DNA of 57,390 bases from Spirochaetia bacterium (GCA_900767955.1 CAAGBC010000036.1:1-57390), one strand, 5' to 3'; positions 25,001-33,902 are shown, counted from the first letter of the stretch. Numbers and translations are program-made. Notes: generated by a model from the letters alone, not told the origin.

Positions 25001-25028
25001 AAAATTGATTCATTTCAATCAATTTTTC
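25001..25028. terminator. Bidirectional hairpin terminator candidate
   Basis: AAAATTGATT, loop CATTTC, AATCAATTTT. U-rich on both strands. It lies in a gene-free gap (24921-25128). Confidence 0.45.
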
Positions 25029-25128
25029 TTTCATATTGACATTCATCTATGTATCTATTATCTTTCATATAGATAAACTTCGATATGTGACACTCTTGGA
25101 GAAATTTGAATTTGATATGGAGATTAAA

Positions 25129-25788
25129 ATGATAGATATAAAAACTTGGATGTCAGAATTCATTCAAACACTAAACAAGACTTTTGCAAATCGTGTATGG
25201 TTTGTCGGTCTACAAGGTAGTTATGGGCGAGGTGAGGCAACAGAAACAAGTGATATTGATGTTGTTGTGATTTTAGATGAATTGTCTGCCAAGGATATCC
25301 TAATTTATAATGACATGCTAAACACTTTGTCCCACCGGGATTTAATTTGTGGTTTTCTTTCTGGGAAAAATGAACTTATGAATTGGGAGCCGTCAGATTT
25401 ATTTCAGTTTTATAATGATACAATTCCTCTAAAAGGAAGTTTGGATGAAGTGATGGCTCTTGTTGACAAAAGTGCTGTGAACAGAGCAATTAAAATCGGT
25501 GCCTGTAATATATTCCACGGCTGTGTACATAATATGCTTTATGAAAAAAGTGAAGATGTTTTACAAGGATTGTATAAATCTGCTTCTTTTGTGGTACAGG
25601 CAATCGTATTTAAGCAAACCGGAAACTATATAAGTCATCAAAAAGATTTGCTTCAAGTTGTATCTTCCGATGAGCGGACAGTTTTGGAAAACCTAAAGAA
25701 GTTAAAAAATGGCGGAATTATAGATTTTAATTTAATGTCTGAAACATTGTTTACTTGGGCAAAGAAATGGATTGTTGAAAGCAATTAA
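25129..25788 (+). CDS. Nucleotidyltransferase-domain protein
   Basis: Pol-beta-fold nucleotidyltransferase. The active-site pattern GSYGRGEATETSDIDVVVIL (residues about 29-48) supplies the GS and DxD metal ligands. The C-terminal half is helical and may bind the substrate; proteins of this shape include small-molecule and tRNA or toxin-antitoxin nucleotidyltransferases, so the target is open. GGAG at 25119-25122, six bases before ATG 25129, gives the start MIDIKTWMSEF; an earlier in-frame ATG at 25036 lacks an SD. An ArsR-type regulator starts 56 bp after its end. Confidence 0.7.
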   Translation: MIDIKTWMSEFIQTLNKTFANRVWFVGLQGSYGRGEATETSDIDVVVILDELSAKDILIYNDMLNTLSHRDLICGFLSGKNELMNWEPSDLFQFYNDTIPLKGSLDEVMALVDKSAVNRAIKIGACNIFHGCVHNMLYEKSEDVLQGLYKSASFVVQAIVFKQTGNYISHQKDLLQVVSSDERTVLENLKKLKNGGIIDFNLMSETLFTWAKKWIVESN

Positions 25789-25844
25789 TTCATTTCTAAT
25801 TTGTAAAAATGTTGAGCAAATTAAAACATATTAAGGTGAATATT

Positions 25845-26123
25845 ATGACAGAAAAACAAATTGCAGATATTTTCAAAGGCCTTTGTGACGAAAACAGAAT
25901 AAAAATTATCAGATTTTTGAAAGATGGAGAAAAATGTGCTTGTAAATTGTTGGAAAATCTAAATATCACACAGCCAACTCTTTCCCACCATATGAAAATT
26001 CTTGTGGACGGCGGTTTGGTTCTTGCCAGAAAGGAAAGAAAATGGACTTATTATTCTTTGTGCAAAGACGGTTTTGAAAAAGCGAGTTGTTTTATAGAAG
26101 AAAAAGTTCGTTCGCTAAAATAA
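25845..26123 (+). CDS. ArsR/SmtB-family transcriptional regulator
   Basis: Small winged-helix repressor (92 residues). The recognition helix region is LENLNITQPTLSHHMKILVDGGLV. A CxC pair (GEKCACKLLE, about residues 32-40) sits where As(III)-sensing ArsR proteins have their ELCVCDL motif, so metalloid or metal sensing is possible. AAGGTGA precedes ATG 25845. The downstream gene encodes a membrane methyltransferase, which could be its target. No classic ars pump or arsenate reductase is nearby. Confidence 0.8.
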   Translation: MTEKQIADIFKGLCDENRIKIIRFLKDGEKCACKLLENLNITQPTLSHHMKILVDGGLVLARKERKWTYYSLCKDGFEKASCFIEEKVRSLK

Positions 26124-26144
26124 CTAAAACTATATACTAGCCTC

Positions 26145-26174
26145 TTCATAAAACAAAAATATTTCTGTTATAAT
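26145..26174 (+). promoter_or_regulatory. Promoter of the membrane methyltransferase, leaderless type
   Basis: TTCATA (26145-26150), 18 nt, TATAAT (26169-26174). ATG 26181 is 6 nt downstream. Confidence 0.45.
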
Positions 26175-26180
26175 AAAATT

Positions 26181-26774
26181 ATGATTTTTAAGATTTTTGG
26201 ATTAATGATTTTATTGTGTTTTTATGGAACTTATTTTATCAAGATGTTTTTGCAAAAAAGACAGGGTATTAAAACAAATCATCTTGGTAAAGGTAAGCAA
26301 GGTTTAGAAAAAGTAATTGAAATTTCTATCAGCGTAGCATCTATTCTTGTTCCTGTTGTTGAAGTATTTTCAATTTTTATAGTTTGTACTAATTTGAATA
26401 TTGATGAATGGCTAAGGTATTTGGGGCTGTTCTTTGGAATTTGTGGCTTAGTGTTTTTTATAATTTCTGTAGTTACAATGAAAAACAACTGGCGTGCAGG
26501 TATTTCTGAATCAGAAAAAACAGAACTTGTAACTAATCGAATTTACAAGATAAGCAGGAATCCAGCTTTTTTAGGTTTTGACTTAGTTTATATTGGTTTT
26601 GTTCTTATGTTTTTTAATTGGATATTATTTGCAATTTCTTTAATAACAATTCTTTTTTTTCATTTGCAAATTACTAAAGTTGAAGAACCTTTTTTAATCA
26701 AAACCTTCGGAACAGAATATGAAATTTACAAAAAAGGCGTTTGCCGGTATTTTGGGAAAAAGATTAGTGGATAG
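26181..26774 (+). CDS. Isoprenylcysteine carboxylmethyltransferase-family membrane protein
   Basis: Multi-pass membrane protein (hydrophobic stretches at about 1-20, 48-70, 77-97 and 130-158) of the ICMT/PEMT-type methyltransferase superfamily. The conserved C-terminal part is visible: NNWRAGIS, LVTNRIYKISRNPAFLG, KVEEPFLIKTFGTEYEIYKK and RYFG. In bacteria the substrate is usually unknown. No SD; the -10 is 6 nt from ATG. It follows the ArsR gene by 57 bp and may be regulated by it. Confidence 0.75.
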   Translation: MIFKIFGLMILLCFYGTYFIKMFLQKRQGIKTNHLGKGKQGLEKVIEISISVASILVPVVEVFSIFIVCTNLNIDEWLRYLGLFFGICGLVFFIISVVTMKNNWRAGISESEKTELVTNRIYKISRNPAFLGFDLVYIGFVLMFFNWILFAISLITILFFHLQITKVEEPFLIKTFGTEYEIYKKGVCRYFGKKISG

Positions 26775-26829
26775 AAAAATGAATTTTCTTCACTATAAAT
26801 TTTCTTAAAAATATGCTATATTATAGACG

Positions 26830-28299
26830 ATGAATGCTATTGCAGAAACACTTGAAAAAGAACGAATATCTCATGTTGTTAAAACTTCGTCAAATCATAA
26901 AGAAGTATTAGGACAATATTTTACTCCTTATCCTATAGCAAAGTTTATGTCATCATTGTTTCCTGCAACTGACGAAAAAATAAAACTTCTTGATCCTGGG
27001 GCAGGAATTGGTACACTTTCATGTTCTTTTATGGAAAGAATTCTAAAAGAAAAATGGAATACACCAAATATTCATATTTCCGCTTATGATATTGATAAAG
27101 ATGTGTACGAAAAATTAAAAGAAAATATAGCCACATCTAGTTCAGCCTTTAAGCAGTCTGATTATGAAATCTTTTCCGAAGATTTTTTGGAAAAAACTTC
27201 CTTTGAATATACATGGAAAATTAATGAAACTTACACTCATGTAATAATGAATCCTCCATATAAAAAAATTTTGACTAATTCAAAAGAACGACAATCTGCA
27301 CGGGCTTTTGGACTTGAAACTGTCAATCTATATTCAGCATTTATGGGTGCCGCAATTTCCCTTACAGAAGATAATGGATATATAGTTGCAATAGTTCCTA
27401 GAAGTTTTTGTAATGGAGTTTATTACAAGCCATTTAGAGAGTTTATTTTAAGAAATTGTGCTATTAAACATATTCATCTTTTTGAATCTCGTAATATGGC
27501 TTTTAAGGATGAATCTGTTCTACAAGAAAATATAATCATTATGCTCCAAAAAAACGCAAAGCAAGAGGATGTAAAAATTTCTTATTGCAATGATGATACT
27601 TTTGTTGGACTTTCAGAATTTTCAGTTCCTTTTTCACAGATTTTGCATAATGGCGATGAAGAAAAATATTTTAATATTCCCACAAAACAACAAGTTGGAT
27701 TTGATAATTTAACTGTTTATTCAAATCTAAAAGACTTAGGTATAAAAGTTTCCACTGGGCCGATTGTTGATTTTAGAATGAAAAATCTTCTACAAAAAGA
27801 ATATACAGAAAATTCTTTACAACTTATTTATTCTGTTCATTTGAAAAATCATCGTCTTTCTTGGCCTCAAGAATCAAAAAAGCCAAATGCAATTTCTAAA
27901 TCTGAAGAAATAACAAAACAACTTTTTTCCAAAGGATTTTATGTTCTGGTAAAGCGTTTTTCTACAAAAGAAGAGAAAAAAAGAGTTGTAGCTTCTCTTG
28001 TAACACCTGATGATTTCTTAAATGATAGCATCGCTTTTGAAAATCATTTAAATGTTTTTCATATAAATAAAACATCACTTCCAGAATATGTTGCTTATGG
28101 TTTGATTTGTTGGTTAAATTCTACTTATATAGATGAAAAATTTCGTTTATTTAGCGGTCATACACAAGTAAATGCAACAGATTTAAGAAATATTCCTTAT
28201 CCTAACATAAAAAAATTAGAAGAACTTGGAAAAAAATTAATAACAAAACAAGAATGGTCTCAACAGATTTTTGACATACTATCGGAGAGTGCAAGATGA
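26830..28299 (+). CDS. N6-adenine DNA methyltransferase of a BsuBI/PstI-type R-M system
   Basis: Methylates adenine to protect host DNA, probably at CTGCAG given the partner nuclease. Motif X/I region: LGQYFTPYPIAKFM and LLDPGAGIGTLS (residues about 54-65). Motif IV is NPPY (Asn141), typical of N6-adenine enzymes. The C-terminal half is the target recognition region. At 489 residues it fits M.BsuBI/M.PstI. A TATATT lies 7 nt before the ATG, so the message may be leaderless. The stop overlaps the start of the nuclease gene by 4 bp. Confidence 0.85.
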   Translation: MNAIAETLEKERISHVVKTSSNHKEVLGQYFTPYPIAKFMSSLFPATDEKIKLLDPGAGIGTLSCSFMERILKEKWNTPNIHISAYDIDKDVYEKLKENIATSSSAFKQSDYEIFSEDFLEKTSFEYTWKINETYTHVIMNPPYKKILTNSKERQSARAFGLETVNLYSAFMGAAISLTEDNGYIVAIVPRSFCNGVYYKPFREFILRNCAIKHIHLFESRNMAFKDESVLQENIIIMLQKNAKQEDVKISYCNDDTFVGLSEFSVPFSQILHNGDEEKYFNIPTKQQVGFDNLTVYSNLKDLGIKVSTGPIVDFRMKNLLQKEYTENSLQLIYSVHLKNHRLSWPQESKKPNAISKSEEITKQLFSKGFYVLVKRFSTKEEKKRVVASLVTPDDFLNDSIAFENHLNVFHINKTSLPEYVAYGLICWLNSTYIDEKFRLFSGHTQVNATDLRNIPYPNIKKLEELGKKLITKQEWSQQIFDILSESAR

Positions 28300-29252
28300 G
28301 TATAGAAGAATTGATAAAAAATAAACTTGAAGAAGCTATAGAAATTTTAAAGAAATTTGGAATGCCTTCTGAACAACAAAATGAAAGGACTGCATATTGT
28401 TTACTTTCACTTTTAAATGTTACTCCAGAAAAAGCATGGAAAAATGCAGAGAATCCTCTTGTAGGGATAACTCCAATGATGACTTTTGCAAAAGAATATT
28501 ATAACAAAATATATGCACCCAATTCCCGTGAAACTTTCAGACGATTTAGCACACATCAATTAGTTCAAGCTGGAATTGTTCTTTACAATCCCGATAAACC
28601 CAATCGCCCTGTAAATAGTCCTAAGGCCGTTTATCAAATTTCTCCAGCGGCACTAAAAGTTATTAAAACTTTTGGAACAAGTGATTTTGAACCATTGCTT
28701 TCAGATTTTATACAAAATCAGTCAACTCTAGCTGCTCAGTATGCTCATGAACGGGAAATGAATATGGTTTCTGTAAAAATAAAGAAAAATCATATGATTC
28801 AAATTTCTCCTGGAAAACATAGTGAACTTATTCGGGATATAATCGAACAACTAGCACCTCGATTTTTGCCAAACAGTACACTAATTTATGTTGGCGATAC
28901 AGGTGAAAAATGGGGTTATTATGACCAAGAACTTGCAGGAAATCTTTTGTTTAATGTTCAAGAACATGGAAAAATGCCAGATGTAATACTTTATGTGGAA
29001 GATAAAAGATGGCTTGTTCTTATAGAATCTGTAACATCCCATGGCCCAGTTGATAGCAAACGATATATTGAACTTGAAGAATTGTTTTCAAATGTAAGTG
29101 CAGATAAAGTTTATATTTCCGCATTTCCAGATAAGAAAACATTTACGCATTATGTTCAAGATATAGCTTGGGAAACAGAAGCTTGGATAGCAGATAATCC
29201 AACTCATATGATACATTTTAACGGAGATAAATTTCTTGGCCCTCATAAATAA
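28296..29252 (+). CDS. BsuBI/PstI-family type II restriction endonuclease
   Basis: Cleaves unmodified DNA; the family recognises CTGCAG. The N-terminal helical region (residues 1-150) is followed by the catalytic part with TLIYVGDTGEKWGYYDQE, DVILYVEDKRWLVLIESVTSHGPVDSKR and KVYISAFPD, which are the conserved blocks of this family. At 318 residues the length is normal. ATGA overlap with the methyltransferase couples translation, so nuclease is made only with methylase. The specificity is an inference from the family. Confidence 0.88.
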   Translation: MSIEELIKNKLEEAIEILKKFGMPSEQQNERTAYCLLSLLNVTPEKAWKNAENPLVGITPMMTFAKEYYNKIYAPNSRETFRRFSTHQLVQAGIVLYNPDKPNRPVNSPKAVYQISPAALKVIKTFGTSDFEPLLSDFIQNQSTLAAQYAHEREMNMVSVKIKKNHMIQISPGKHSELIRDIIEQLAPRFLPNSTLIYVGDTGEKWGYYDQELAGNLLFNVQEHGKMPDVILYVEDKRWLVLIESVTSHGPVDSKRYIELEELFSNVSADKVYISAFPDKKTFTHYVQDIAWETEAWIADNPTHMIHFNGDKFLGPHK

Positions 29253-29332
29253 AGGGGTATCAAACTCTAAAAGATAAGAATAGTTCTCTATCTCATCCTT
29301 CTTCTCAAATTAAAAAAAAACTAACCAAATCT

Positions 29333-29397
29333 TTCACACAAATTTTACATCCCTTTCAATCAATCTTTACACCATTTCCTTATCTTCTTGTTAGATT
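29333..29397 (+). promoter_or_regulatory. Pho box and pstS promoter
   Basis: Four direct repeats spaced exactly 11 bp: TTCACA (29333), TTTACA (29344), TTCAAT (29355) and TTTACA (29366). TAGATT at 29392-29397 can serve as -10. The same operator pattern precedes phoB at 44120, so the response regulator PhoB is the likely activator. Confidence 0.75.
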
Positions 29398-29434
29398 CTT
29401 TATGAATCAAAAAAAACTTTTAAAGGACAAAAAA

Positions 29435-30235
29435 ATGAAAAAAACTCTATTTGCGGTTTTAGCAATTTTAACGTTGCTAACTGGGTGTTTCAAATCAGAA
29501 AACACAAACACAATTTCTACAGATGGTTCTACTTCTATGGAAAAAGTGATTGGGATTTTGGGTGAGGTTTTTACAGAAAATAACAAGGGTGTAAACTTTA
29601 CTTATAATCCAACTGGTTCTGGAACTGGGATTTCTAGTGTTTTGGAAAATCGATGTGATATTGGGCTTTCTAGCAGAAACTTGAAACAATCAGAAATTGA
29701 AAAAGGTCTTAAAGAAACAATTTTGGCTTATGACGGAATTGCAATTATCGTGAATAAAGAAAATACAATTTCTAATTTGCAGCTTGAAACTTTAGAAAAG
29801 ATTTTTACTGGGGTTATTACAAATTGGAAAGAAATTGGCGGAAGTGATTCTGAAATTGTTTTAATCGGACGAGAAGCAGGAAGTGGAACTCGTGACGGTT
29901 TTGAAAGCATTACAAAAACTTCTGGAAAATGTAAATATCGCCAAGAATTAACTTCTACAGGTGATGTGATTGCAACTGTGAGCGGAAATCCTTTTGCAAT
30001 TGGTTATGCTTCTGTGACTTCGGTAAAAGATTCTGTAAAACTTCTTTCTATTAATGATGTTCTTCCAAGCAATCAAACAATTAAATCTGGTTCTTATGAA
30101 ATTCAGCGTCCATTTGTTTTGGTAACAAAAAAAGATGTGCCACTTTCAAAATGGGCTCAAGAGTTTTTTGACTTTGCACTTTCACCAGATGCAAATAAAT
30201 GGATAGAAAAAGCTGGAGTTGTTCCTGCAAATTAG
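29435..30235 (+). CDS. pstS: Phosphate-binding lipoprotein PstS
   Basis: Captures phosphate outside the cytoplasmic membrane for the Pst ABC transporter. The signal peptide MKKTLFAVLAILTLLTGC ends in a lipobox Cys18. Phosphate-loop motifs are visible: TDGSTSMEKVIGILG, GSGTGISSV, and GREAGSGTRDGFE. Length (267 residues) is normal. AAAGGAC before ATG 29435 chooses this start over an ATG at 29402. First gene of pstSCAB-phoU, under a Pho box. Confidence 0.92.
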   Translation: MKKTLFAVLAILTLLTGCFKSENTNTISTDGSTSMEKVIGILGEVFTENNKGVNFTYNPTGSGTGISSVLENRCDIGLSSRNLKQSEIEKGLKETILAYDGIAIIVNKENTISNLQLETLEKIFTGVITNWKEIGGSDSEIVLIGREAGSGTRDGFESITKTSGKCKYRQELTSTGDVIATVSGNPFAIGYASVTSVKDSVKLLSINDVLPSNQTIKSGSYEIQRPFVLVTKKDVPLSKWAQEFFDFALSPDANKWIEKAGVVPAN

Positions 30236-30252
30236 CAAAATATCAAACTACT

Positions 30253-31125
30253 ATGAAAAAAGATTTTTTAGAAAACTTAATACACAAGATTTTTTTAATA
30301 GCTGGTTTGATAACAATTGCGGCAGTTTTGGTAATATCAATCTACTTGATAATTTCTGGGCTGCCTGCAATTTCACAAATCGGGTTAAAAAACTTTTTAT
30401 TTGGAAAAACTTGGAATCCAACTGGAGCAAATCCACAATACGGGATTTTGCCTTTTATTCTAACAAGTGTTTACGGAACTTGTGGAGCAATTTTGTTTGG
30501 AACACCTTTAGCATTTTTTACAGCGGTTTTTCTTTCAAAAGTTGCATCTCAAAAATACAAAAACATTTTTTTATCGGGAATAAACTTACTTGCAGGAATT
30601 CCTTCTGTAGTTTACGGACTTGTGGGAATGTTGGTTTTAGTTCCTTTTGTTAGAAAAACTTTTGATTTATCAGACGGAGCAAGTTTATTTTCTGCAATCA
30701 TCGTTTTAAGCATTATGATTTATCCTTCTATTGTAAAAGTTTCTGTAAATGCTTTAGACGCTGTTCCAAAAGAATACGAAGAAGCATCTTTGGCTTTAGG
30801 TGCAACAAAAATTGAAACATATTTTAGAGTTTCTGTTCCTGCTGCAAAAAGTGGAATAATTGCAAGTATCGTTTTGGGCGTAGGTCGTGCAATTGGGGAA
30901 GCAATGGCTGTAATGATGGTAAGCGGAAATGTTTCTAATATGCCAAAACTTTTTGAAAGCGTAAGATTTTTAACAACCGCAGTAGCAAGTGAAATGTCAT
31001 ATTCTTCAGGTTTACAACGACAAGCATTATTTTCTATAGCCTTAGTTTTGTTTGTTTTTATTATGATGATAAATGCAGCCTTGAATTTCTTTTTGAAAAA
31101 AGAGAAAAAACAAAGTGGTAAGTAA
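30253..31125 (+). CDS. pstC: Phosphate ABC transporter permease PstC
   Basis: Inner-membrane channel subunit with about six membrane helices. The PstC loop LAGIPSVVYGLVGM and the ABC-coupling EAA loop (EYEEASLALGATKIETYFRVSVPAAKSGI) are present. The start MKKDFLENLIHK at 30253 lies 17 bp after pstS; an earlier in-frame ATG overlaps the end of pstS and has no SD either. The next gene pstA starts at the very next base after its stop. Confidence 0.92.
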   Translation: MKKDFLENLIHKIFLIAGLITIAAVLVISIYLIISGLPAISQIGLKNFLFGKTWNPTGANPQYGILPFILTSVYGTCGAILFGTPLAFFTAVFLSKVASQKYKNIFLSGINLLAGIPSVVYGLVGMLVLVPFVRKTFDLSDGASLFSAIIVLSIMIYPSIVKVSVNALDAVPKEYEEASLALGATKIETYFRVSVPAAKSGIIASIVLGVGRAIGEAMAVMMVSGNVSNMPKLFESVRFLTTAVASEMSYSSGLQRQALFSIALVLFVFIMMINAALNFFLKKEKKQSGK

Positions 31126-31974
31126 ATGAAAAAAGATTTTAGACGAACAACTTATAATCTTCTATTAAAAACCTTAATGATTGTATCAATTATTTTTACA
31201 GTGGTTTTTATAATTTCTTTGGTGAGTTTTATTTTGTACAAAGGCATTCCAGAACTTTCTTTTGATTTGCTATTTTCAGTTCCTAGTTATATTTCAGAAA
31301 AGATTGGGATTTTGCCAGATATTTTGAACACAATCTATGTGATTTTTACAACCCTGATTTTTGTTTTGCCAATTGGATTGGGTGCGGCAATTTATTTGAA
31401 CGAATATGCAAAAAATAAAAAGTTAGTTTCGGCCATTGAGTTTGCATCAGAATGTCTTTCTGGAATTCCTTCTATTATATATGGATTGGTGGGAATGTTG
31501 TTTTTCTGTCAGTTTTTAGAAATGAAAACATCCCTTTTGGCAGGTTCAATGACTTTAGTTGTGATGAATCTTCCCACAATGATGAGAACAATTCAAGAAA
31601 GCTTAAAAACTGTTCCCCAAAGTTACAGAGAAGGTGCTTTTGGGCTTGGGGCTGGAAAATGGCGAGTAATAAAAACTGTTGTAATTCCCCAATGTATTGA
31701 TGGAATTGTAACGGGAATAATTCTTTCGGTTGGTAAAATTATTGGAGAATCTGCGGCGTTGCTTTTTACAGCAGGGTTTGCTCATTCATTAAACGGATTT
31801 ATAAAAGGACTTACATCATCTGGTTCAACTTTGACTGTGGCACTTTATGTTTACGCAAAAGAACAAGGTGAATTTGGAGTTGCATTTGCAATCGCTGTGA
31901 TTTTGCTGATTTTGACTTTTATTATAAACACAGTTGCAGAAATTATTGGAAAAAATCTGAAAAAAAGAAAATAA
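31126..31974 (+). CDS. pstA: Phosphate ABC transporter permease PstA
   Basis: Second membrane subunit of the phosphate transporter. About six hydrophobic helices; SGIPSIIYGLVGM and the EAA loop (SYREGAFGLGAGKWRVIKTVVIPQCIDGI) match PstA. Its ATG abuts the pstC stop codon with no gap, so the two are translationally coupled. Length 282 is normal. Confidence 0.92.
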   Translation: MKKDFRRTTYNLLLKTLMIVSIIFTVVFIISLVSFILYKGIPELSFDLLFSVPSYISEKIGILPDILNTIYVIFTTLIFVLPIGLGAAIYLNEYAKNKKLVSAIEFASECLSGIPSIIYGLVGMLFFCQFLEMKTSLLAGSMTLVVMNLPTMMRTIQESLKTVPQSYREGAFGLGAGKWRVIKTVVIPQCIDGIVTGIILSVGKIIGESAALLFTAGFAHSLNGFIKGLTSSGSTLTVALYVYAKEQGEFGVAFAIAVILLILTFIINTVAEIIGKNLKKRK

Positions 31975-31995
31975 GGAAATTAAGGAAATAAAAGG

Positions 31996-32751
31996 ATGAA
32001 AAATATTTTAGAAGTAAAAGATATGAATTTGTGGTATTCAAATTTTCACGCCTTGAAAAATATCAATATGGAAATTCCAGAAAATCAAATTACCGCATTT
32101 ATTGGACCTTCGGGCTGTGGAAAATCAACTTTTTTAAAATCTCTGAACAGAATGAACGATTTAGTTGATGGGGTAAAAATCACAGGTTCTATAAACTATC
32201 AAAATCAAAATATTTTGGATGAAAATATTGATGTAAATCAGCTTCGGCGGGAAATTGGCATGGTGTTTCAAAAGCCAAATCCGTTTCCAATGAGCATTTA
32301 CGACAATATTGCTTACGGACCTAGAACTCACGGAATAAAAAACAAACTTCAATTGGACGAAATTGTGGAAGAATCACTAAAACTTGCAGCAATTTGGGAT
32401 GAAGTAAAAGACAGGTTGAAAAAATCAGCTTTGGGGCTTTCTGGTGGGCAACAACAAAGATTGTGTATTGCAAGAGCTCTGGCGGTAAAACCAAAAATTC
32501 TTTTGATGGACGAACCTACAAGTGCCTTAGATCCAATTTCAACATCAAAAATTGAAGACTTAATTAGCGAGTTAAAAACAAAACTTACAATAGTGATTGT
32601 AACTCACAATATGCAACAGGCTGTCCGAGTTTCTGACAAAACCGCATTTTTCTTGCTTGGTGAATTGATTGAATACGCCGACACAGAAAAAATGTTTTCA
32701 TTTCCAGAGGACAAACGAACAGAAGATTATATTACAGGGAGATTTGGTTAA
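31996..32751 (+). CDS. pstB: Phosphate ABC transporter ATPase PstB
   Basis: Drives phosphate import. Walker A GPSGCGKST (residues about 36-44), Q-loop VFQKPNPFPMSIYDNIAYG, signature LSGGQQQRLCIARALA, Walker B ILLMDEPTSALDP and the H-loop VTHNMQQA are all intact. Length 251 is normal for PstB. AAAAGG lies just before the ATG. The stop overlaps the phoU start by one base (TAATG). Confidence 0.95.
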   Translation: MKNILEVKDMNLWYSNFHALKNINMEIPENQITAFIGPSGCGKSTFLKSLNRMNDLVDGVKITGSINYQNQNILDENIDVNQLRREIGMVFQKPNPFPMSIYDNIAYGPRTHGIKNKLQLDEIVEESLKLAAIWDEVKDRLKKSALGLSGGQQQRLCIARALAVKPKILLMDEPTSALDPISTSKIEDLISELKTKLTIVIVTHNMQQAVRVSDKTAFFLLGELIEYADTEKMFSFPEDKRTEDYITGRFG

Positions 32752-33389
32752 TGCGCAACAGATTTGATACTCAATTAGAATTATTGAACAAAAAATTGAT
32801 ATACATGGGCGTAATGTGCGAAAAAATCATTACATTGGGTGCGGAAAGTTTTTTTCAAGGAAAAGTTGATAAAAACATAATTTCGGAAATTGGAAAAGAA
32901 ATTGATGATTCCGAAAAAGAAATTGAATCAATCTGTATGAAATTGCTCTTGCAACAACAACCAGTAGCCAAAGATTTACGTCAAATATCCAGCGCCTTAA
33001 AAATGATTACCGACATGAAACGAATTGGAAATCAGGTAGAAAATATTGTAGACCTTGCCACAAACTTAGATTCAACTTACGCAGAAAATTATTTGAGCAT
33101 TGGAAGAATGGCAGAATCCACAATCAGAATGGTAAAAGTGAGCATTCAAGCCTTTGTAAACAAAGATTTAGAAATGGCAAAAGAAGCCAAACTTTACGAT
33201 GACATCATAGACGAATTCTTTTGCCTAATAAAAAACGACCTCATCAGCATAATCCACCAAAACCCAGATTCCGGAGAATACGCCATAGATGTTTTGATGA
33301 TAGCCAAATACTTTGAACGCATCGGCGACCACGCCACAAACATCGCCGAGTGGGTAGAGTTTTCTATTACGGGAATGCACGGAGAGTAG
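32751..33389 (+). CDS. phoU: Phosphate signalling protein PhoU
   Basis: Links transporter state to the PhoR kinase and limits phosphate uptake. All-helical protein with the two PhoU repeats; metal-binding motif segments EKEIESICMKLLLQQQPVAKDLRQ and YFERIGDHATNIAEWVEF are visible. At 212 residues it is normal. Last gene of the pst operon; the 10.9 kb that follow, before phoB, are accessory DNA. Confidence 0.92.
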   Translation: MRNRFDTQLELLNKKLIYMGVMCEKIITLGAESFFQGKVDKNIISEIGKEIDDSEKEIESICMKLLLQQQPVAKDLRQISSALKMITDMKRIGNQVENIVDLATNLDSTYAENYLSIGRMAESTIRMVKVSIQAFVNKDLEMAKEAKLYDDIIDEFFCLIKNDLISIIHQNPDSGEYAIDVLMIAKYFERIGDHATNIAEWVEFSITGMHGE

Positions 33390-33419
33390 AAGGGGAAAGG
33401 TTTTGAGCTAGAAATCTAC

Positions 33420-33448
33420 TTGCAAAATTTGGAAAGTGGATGTATATT
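33420..33448 (+). promoter_or_regulatory. Promoter of the small RNA facing the toxin
   Basis: TTGCAA (33420-33425), 17 nt, TATATT (33443-33448). The predicted start near 33455 places the shared GGAAATGC motif at about +3. Confidence 0.6.
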
Positions 33449-33454
33449 AAAAGA

Positions 33455-33538
33455 AAGGAAATGCCCAGTTCATTTGGTCGTCTCCACATTTGTTTGACAA
33501 TAGCCGCACAAGTTAAGGGACTAGGCGGCTATTTTTTT
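33455..33538 (+). ncRNA. Candidate antitoxin small RNA (~84 nt)
   Basis: Runs from the predicted start near 33455 to a strong terminator at 33501-33538. It has no ORF. It faces the toxin gene and overlaps only its stop codon, but a toxin transcript reading past the weak reverse terminator would be fully complementary to it. Its first 29 nt repeat, in the same sense, the first 29 nt of the predicted toxin mRNA, and include CGTCTCC, part of which can pair with the toxin SD. Function inferred from arrangement and type I toxin-antitoxin analogy. Confidence 0.6.
33501..33538 (+). terminator. Terminator of the small RNA
   Basis: TAGCCGC (33501-33507) and GCGGCTA (33525-33531), then seven T. On the minus strand only two T follow the stem, so it should act mainly in the plus direction. 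Confidence 0.85.
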
Positions 33539-33623
33539 ACTCTTTATTATTTAAATAAGAGAGCAAACTAAGAATTAGAATAGCTAAATTAATAGCCAAC
33601 GAAATAATTTCGTAAATCGTCAT
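33537..33623 (-). CDS. Small holin-like toxin peptide (28 aa)
   Basis: Reads MTIYEIISLAINLAILIL followed by SLLSYLNNKE: a short N-terminus, one hydrophobic helix and a charged tail, as in putative holin-like (TxpA/Hol_Tox-like) type I toxins. GGGAGG (33631-33636 on the reverse strand) lies seven bases before the ATG, a much stronger SD than most genes here have. A promoter at 33711-33739 predicts an 80-nt leader. A small RNA is encoded face to face. Membrane depolarisation would be the expected effect; this is inference from the family. Confidence 0.75.
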   Translation of the reverse strand: MTIYEIISLAINLAILILSLLSYLNNKE

Positions 33624-33710
33624 CTTAGAGCCTCCCTAACTTCTTATTTCTAGCATCGCTAGATTGAGTTTGGGAGACGCCGCCTGAAAATGAGCATTTC
33701 CAACAAGTGT

Positions 33711-33739
33711 ATTATAACATGTATTTTGTATAGTGTAAA
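33711..33739 (-). promoter_or_regulatory. Toxin promoter
   Basis: On the minus strand TTTACA (33739-33734), 17 nt, perfect TATAAT (33716-33711). Predicted start near 33704, again about 3 nt before the GGAAATGC motif. Confidence 0.7.
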
Positions 33740-33902
33740 TATTTAAAACTATCTTTCTTGCATAAATTATGTAGCAGCATAAAACTGTGTTTTCGATACT
33801 TTTAGTAAAAAATGTTGTATAATGCAATTGGATAAAGAATCGGTTTTTACCATTGAAGGAGAACAGTCTTTTAGAATTGAACCGTTAAAATAGGAGTAAA
33901 GT

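Noticed and set aside
33636..33827. Minus-strand 63-codon frame upstream of the toxin
   Set aside because: It runs through the toxin promoter and leader; the real toxin ORF is the shorter one at 33537-33623 with the strong SD.
33821..33895. 23-codon ORF before the DUF2442 gene
   Set aside because: No SD, no recognisable content; probably the leader of DUF2442 or a remnant.
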